From Bacillota bacterium (GTDB lineage Bacteria > Bacillota > Clostridia > Lachnospirales > Lachnospiraceae), in contig JAEWIZ010000027.1 of the NCBI GenBank assembly GCA_023386815.1, positions 1 through 64,000 on the forward strand: a stretch of 64,000 bases of DNA, in the 5' to 3' direction. The notes beneath the pieces were generated by a model that made no database searches, was not told the DNA's origin, and was given only the letters and a program-made list of their open reading frames with translations. Below, piece after piece: positions 63,427-64,000 of the stretch. The position numbers and the translations under genes are program-made. The first letter of the stretch is position 1; each line of letters opens with the position of its first letter.

Positions 63427-64000
63427 TTACGAGGATTTTTTGACTAAAGCCTGTTCCATATCGTATTCCGTTCGGTCTTTTGATTTCCGGTTAAAGCAGT
63501 AATTACCATAGGTTGTCCGCTCATCTGCATGCCCTACTTGTTCACGAATATAATTGATATTAATATTTTCATTATCAATTAAAGTAGAAATATAAGTTTT
63601 ACGAATTTTGTGCATGCTCTTTTCCGAGATACCAACGTTCCGGCAATATTTCCGTATTCTACAGTTTAATGCTGATGAATGAATTTTTCCATTGTGATTG
63701 ACAAATATATATTCCGAATTAGCGTATTCATTTTCAATATTATTCTGCTTTATGGTTTCCAAGATTCTTCTTGCCTTTGTTGTCAGATAAACATTACGGT
63801 TTCCAACATATGACTTTGTACGGTCTACAATTCCTTTTGTAGATGTACACCACTTTCCATCAGAACTTTGGCTAAATTGTTTAACTTCCATACGTTGGAT
63901 ATGAACATGATTTTCCTTTTCCTCATTGATATCTGCCCACTTTAAGGTCACTAATTCAGATATTCTCATTCCGGTCTGGAATGCAAGCGGAATTGCTAGG
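63427..64000 (-). CDS. Tyrosine recombinase/phage-type integrase (partial, cut by window end)
   Basis: C-terminal catalytic domain only; the frame is open to the last base of the window (preceding residues LAIPLAFQTGMRISELV). Catalytic features: Arg in TGMRISEL, HKIRKTY as HxxR, VGHADERTTYGNYC with the second His and the final Tyr region. The stop is 90 bp past the 3' end of tRNA-Gly, the usual layout of an integrated element using a tRNA attachment site. Confidence 0.92.
   Translation of the reverse strand, partial: LAIPLAFQTGMRISELVTLKWADINEEKENHVHIQRMEVKQFSQSSDGKWCTSTKGIVDRTKSYVGNRNVYLTTKARRILETIKQNNIENEYANSEYIFVNHNGKIHSSALNCRIRKYCRNVGISEKSMHKIRKTYISTLIDNENININYIREQVGHADERTTYGNYCFNRKSKDRTEYDMEQALVKKSS

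Overview
The window (about 40% G+C, long intergenic A/T tracts, strong AGGAGG-type ribosome sites) looks like the chromosome of a plant-polysaccharide-fermenting Firmicute of the Lachnospiraceae/Clostridium group. The clues are CUT1 sugar transport under a YesM/YesN two-component system, cytosolic GH3 and GH43 glycosidases, a Firmicutes-type eut operon with EutV/EutW, AhpCF with a PerR-like box, NiaR, and the dnaX-ybaB-recR order. Species was not determined.

Layout. 1-3900: oxidative stress genes (ahpC, ahpF), a small zinc-ribbon protein and a TetR regulator. 4000-9050: GH3 glycosidase divergent from an AraC regulator, then a DUF512 radical SAM protein. 9300-16450: chemoreceptor, MATE pump, serine hydrolase with a TipA-type MerR regulator, VOC protein and AAA ATPase. 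16700-29400: carbohydrate block. YesM/YesN, a sugar-binding lipoprotein, two permeases, GH43 xylosidase, split transketolase, tartronate-semialdehyde-reductase-like protein and an SDR all lie on the minus strand. A glycerate kinase converges on them. No transporter ATPase is present, so a shared MsmX-like subunit is likely used. 29700-33400: epimerase-like and URO-D-family genes and an AraC regulator that may be leaderless.

33434-51150 holds a 20-gene ethanolamine-utilisation microcompartment operon on the minus strand, read in the order eutS, P, V, W, A, B, C, L, a BMC-H/SAP-like fusion, eutE, eutM, eutT, pduL, eutJ, an unknown eut protein, eutN, a PduS-like flavo-Fe/S protein, a PduT-like BMC-T protein, eutH and eutQ. 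A sigma-A-type promoter lies before eutS and an intrinsic terminator between eutW and eutA. The shell encloses adenosylcobalamin-dependent ammonia-lyase (EutBC), acetaldehyde dehydrogenase (EutE) and phosphotransacylase (PduL). The PduS/PduT pair suggests that electrons cross the shell for cobalamin or redox recycling. No EutG-type alcohol dehydrogenase is seen.

51250-54400: mntP behind a yybP-ykoY manganese riboswitch, a VOC protein and three AT-rich unknown exported or membrane genes. 54400-58250: recR, ybaB, dnaX and an HD-GYP regulator. 58500-63100: a radical SAM protein, the wreck of a sensor kinase, an M15 carboxypeptidase, a small unknown gene, niaR and a degenerate LytM/M23 protein. 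63267-64000: tRNA-Gly(CCC) followed by a tyrosine integrase cut by the window end, probably one edge of an integrated element.
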